Shown piece by piece: positions 62,984-64,000 of a stretch of DNA of 64,000 bases. Within the stretch, counting starts at the first letter, position 1. Each line of letters starts with the position of its first letter. Both the position numbers and the translations under genes were made by a program. The notes beneath the pieces are model-generated. The model made no database searches. It was not told where the DNA came from and worked only from the letters and a program-made list of their open reading frames with translations. The DNA is from Sinomonas sp. P10A9. GTDB lineage: Bacteria > Actinomycetota > Actinomycetes > Actinomycetales > Micrococcaceae. The stretch spans positions 1,612,001 through 1,676,000 of the forward strand of contig NZ_CP163302.1 in the NCBI RefSeq assembly GCF_041022165.1, given 5' to 3'.

Positions 62984-64000
62984 CAGTGCATCCTGCAGCG
63001 GATCGCTTTCCTGATGCCGGGGGTTCTCAGAGCCGCCGCGCCGAGCGTGGCCGCCGCCGCGGTGTGCTCTTTCGCCACTGAGCGGGCGTTCGGCGCGGGC
63101 TGTGGCATCCCGATGCCCAAAGGCCTCATCGCGCTCGAAACCTCGCCCGAACCCGTGCCGCGCTTTGGCCGCAGCAACTCGCTTCCCCAGCCACGAGCGA
63201 TACTCGGCCGGAGCGTAGGCGCCCTTCGCGTAGAGGCTGCGGTACCGCCCCACGAGGTGTGGATTGGTGCGGGCCAGCCACCCCATGAACCACTCGCGGG
63301 TTCCTGGCCGCAGGTGCAGCGCCCCGGTCGTCACCCCGGTTGCCCCCGCCGCAGCCAGCTTTCCCATGAGAGCGTCCAGATGCTCCTCCGAGTCCGTGAG
63401 CCAGGGCAGGATCGGCATCACCATGACGCCGCAGGGCAGGCCGGCCTCGCGGAGGCGCGAGATGAGAGTGAGGCGCGCGGCGGGGGACGGCGTTCCCGGC
63501 TCGATGGCCGCTTGGAGCTCGGGGTCCAGCACTGCGAGGGAGATCCCCGCACTGATCGGCACGTTGGCCCCTGCGGCCTTGAGCAGCGGGATGTCACGTG
63601 CGAGGAGGGTGCCCTTGGTCAGGATGGAGAACGGTGTGCCGGAGCCTGCCAATGCCCTGATGATCCCCGGCATGAGTGCGTAGCGGCCCTCGGCCCGCTG
63701 GTACGGGTCCGTATTGGTGCCCAGGGCCACGTGCTCTCGGTCCCACGAGGGCTTCGAAACTTCCGCTCGGAGGACCTCCGCGACGTTGACCTTGACGACG
63801 AGCTGCCGGTCGAAGTCGAGGCCGGCGTCGAGGTCGAGATACGTGTGGGTATTGCGGGCGAAGCAGTACACGCAGGCGTGGCTGCAGCCACGGTATGGAT
63901 TGACCGTCCAGCGGAACGGCATCGAGGACGCCGGCGGGACCTTGTTGAGCGCCGATTTCGCGGCGACCTCGTGGAAGGTGATTCCCTGGAACTCCGGCGT
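62978..64000 (-). CDS. Radical SAM protein (Rv2578c/SplB-like), cut by the window end
   Basis: The reading frame is open to the last base of the window, giving at least 340 residues. The radical SAM motif is CSHACVYC, preceded by SMPFRWTVNPYRG. Upstream in frame, the codons at 63923-64000 read TPEFQGITFHEVAAKSALNK and on to PPASS, which matches the N-terminal part of the Rv2578c family, so the ATG at 63920-63922 is internal and the true start lies outside. LGTNTDPYQRAEGRY and the ending rich in Arg/Gly are also family features. The substrate is unknown. Confidence 0.88.
   Translation of the reverse strand, partial: TPEFQGITFHEVAAKSALNKVPPASSMPFRWTVNPYRGCSHACVYCFARNTHTYLDLDAGLDFDRQLVVKVNVAEVLRAEVSKPSWDREHVALGTNTDPYQRAEGRYALMPGIIRALAGSGTPFSILTKGTLLARDIPLLKAAGANVPISAGISLAVLDPELQAAIEPGTPSPAARLTLISRLREAGLPCGVMVMPILPWLTDSEEHLDALMGKLAAAGATGVTTGALHLRPGTREWFMGWLARTNPHLVGRYRSLYAKGAYAPAEYRSWLGKRVAAAKARHGFGRGFERDEAFGHRDATARAERPLSGERAHRGGGHARRGGSENPRHQESDPLQDALF

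Overview
The window looks like a chromosomal segment of a high-GC actinobacterium, most likely a member of the Micrococcaceae (Arthrobacter/Sinomonas type). The reasons are the strong G/C preference at third codon positions, frequent GTG starts, actinobacterial gene order (rimP-nusA-ylxR-infB; recA-recX-miaB-miaA-dapF-hflX; lexA next to a LysM gene; DUF1844-infC-rpmI-rplT), a ClgR-type regulator, DUF3046, DUF4439 and a PriA-like HisA. The genus is an inference. I saw no rRNA, tRNA, CRISPR array, insertion sequence or prophage.

Layout. 0-15 kb: a DUF4439 protein, then the translation/RNA block rimP, nusA, rnpM(ylxR), infB, rbfA, truB, two small membrane proteins, ribF, a membrane protein, rpsO, pnp and an M16 peptidase. 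15-18 kb, reverse strand: an ABC exporter pair and a LolA/RseB-like exported protein. 18-24.6 kb: a two-sided molybdenum-cofactor cluster, with moaD and moaA leftward and a membrane-anchored sulfite-oxidase-fold enzyme, moeA, moaC, mog and moaE rightward. 24.6-31 kb: dapB, a TPR protein, a membrane acyltransferase-like protein, a short gene behind a LexA box, a nitrilase-family protein, dapA and rnj. 31-43.8 kb: ftsK, pgsA, pncC, clgR, a MarR regulator, DUF3046, recA-recX, a coiled-coil cell-wall protein, miaB, miaA and dapF. 44-50 kb: a methyltransferase, hflX, dinG, lexA and a LysM protein. 50-56 kb: hisC, hisB, hisH, a 52-residue membrane protein, hisA/priA, an SseB protein and an MFS transporter. 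56-64 kb: DUF1844, infC (ATT start), rpmI, rplT, a SpoU methyltransferase, a CDF transporter, an MFS transporter, a MutT-type Nudix enzyme and a radical SAM gene cut by the window end.

How the genes work together. One block builds ribosomes and processes RNA (RimP, NusA, IF2, RbfA, TruB, S15, PNPase, RNase J, IF3, L35, L20, HflX, MiaA/MiaB). A DNA-damage group (RecA, RecX, LexA, DinG, the LysM protein and a truncated gene at 27.3 kb) is linked by sites close to the LexA consensus. Lysine/peptidoglycan precursor genes (dapA, dapB, dapF) and part of the histidine pathway are scattered between them.

The most interesting signals are regulatory. Many genes have a TAnnnT-like -10 box 6 or 7 bases before the start codon, as expected for leaderless mRNA. 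Two such promoters lead into tiny upstream ORFs, one before recA (18 codons) and one before hflX (5 codons). recA appears to have both a LexA-type and a PafBC-type promoter. infC has a non-canonical ATT start and a structured leader ending in a terminator-like hairpin. All four convergent gene junctions longer than about 40 bases hold short tandem or inverted repeats. All functional calls come from reading the sequence and family knowledge; no database search was run.
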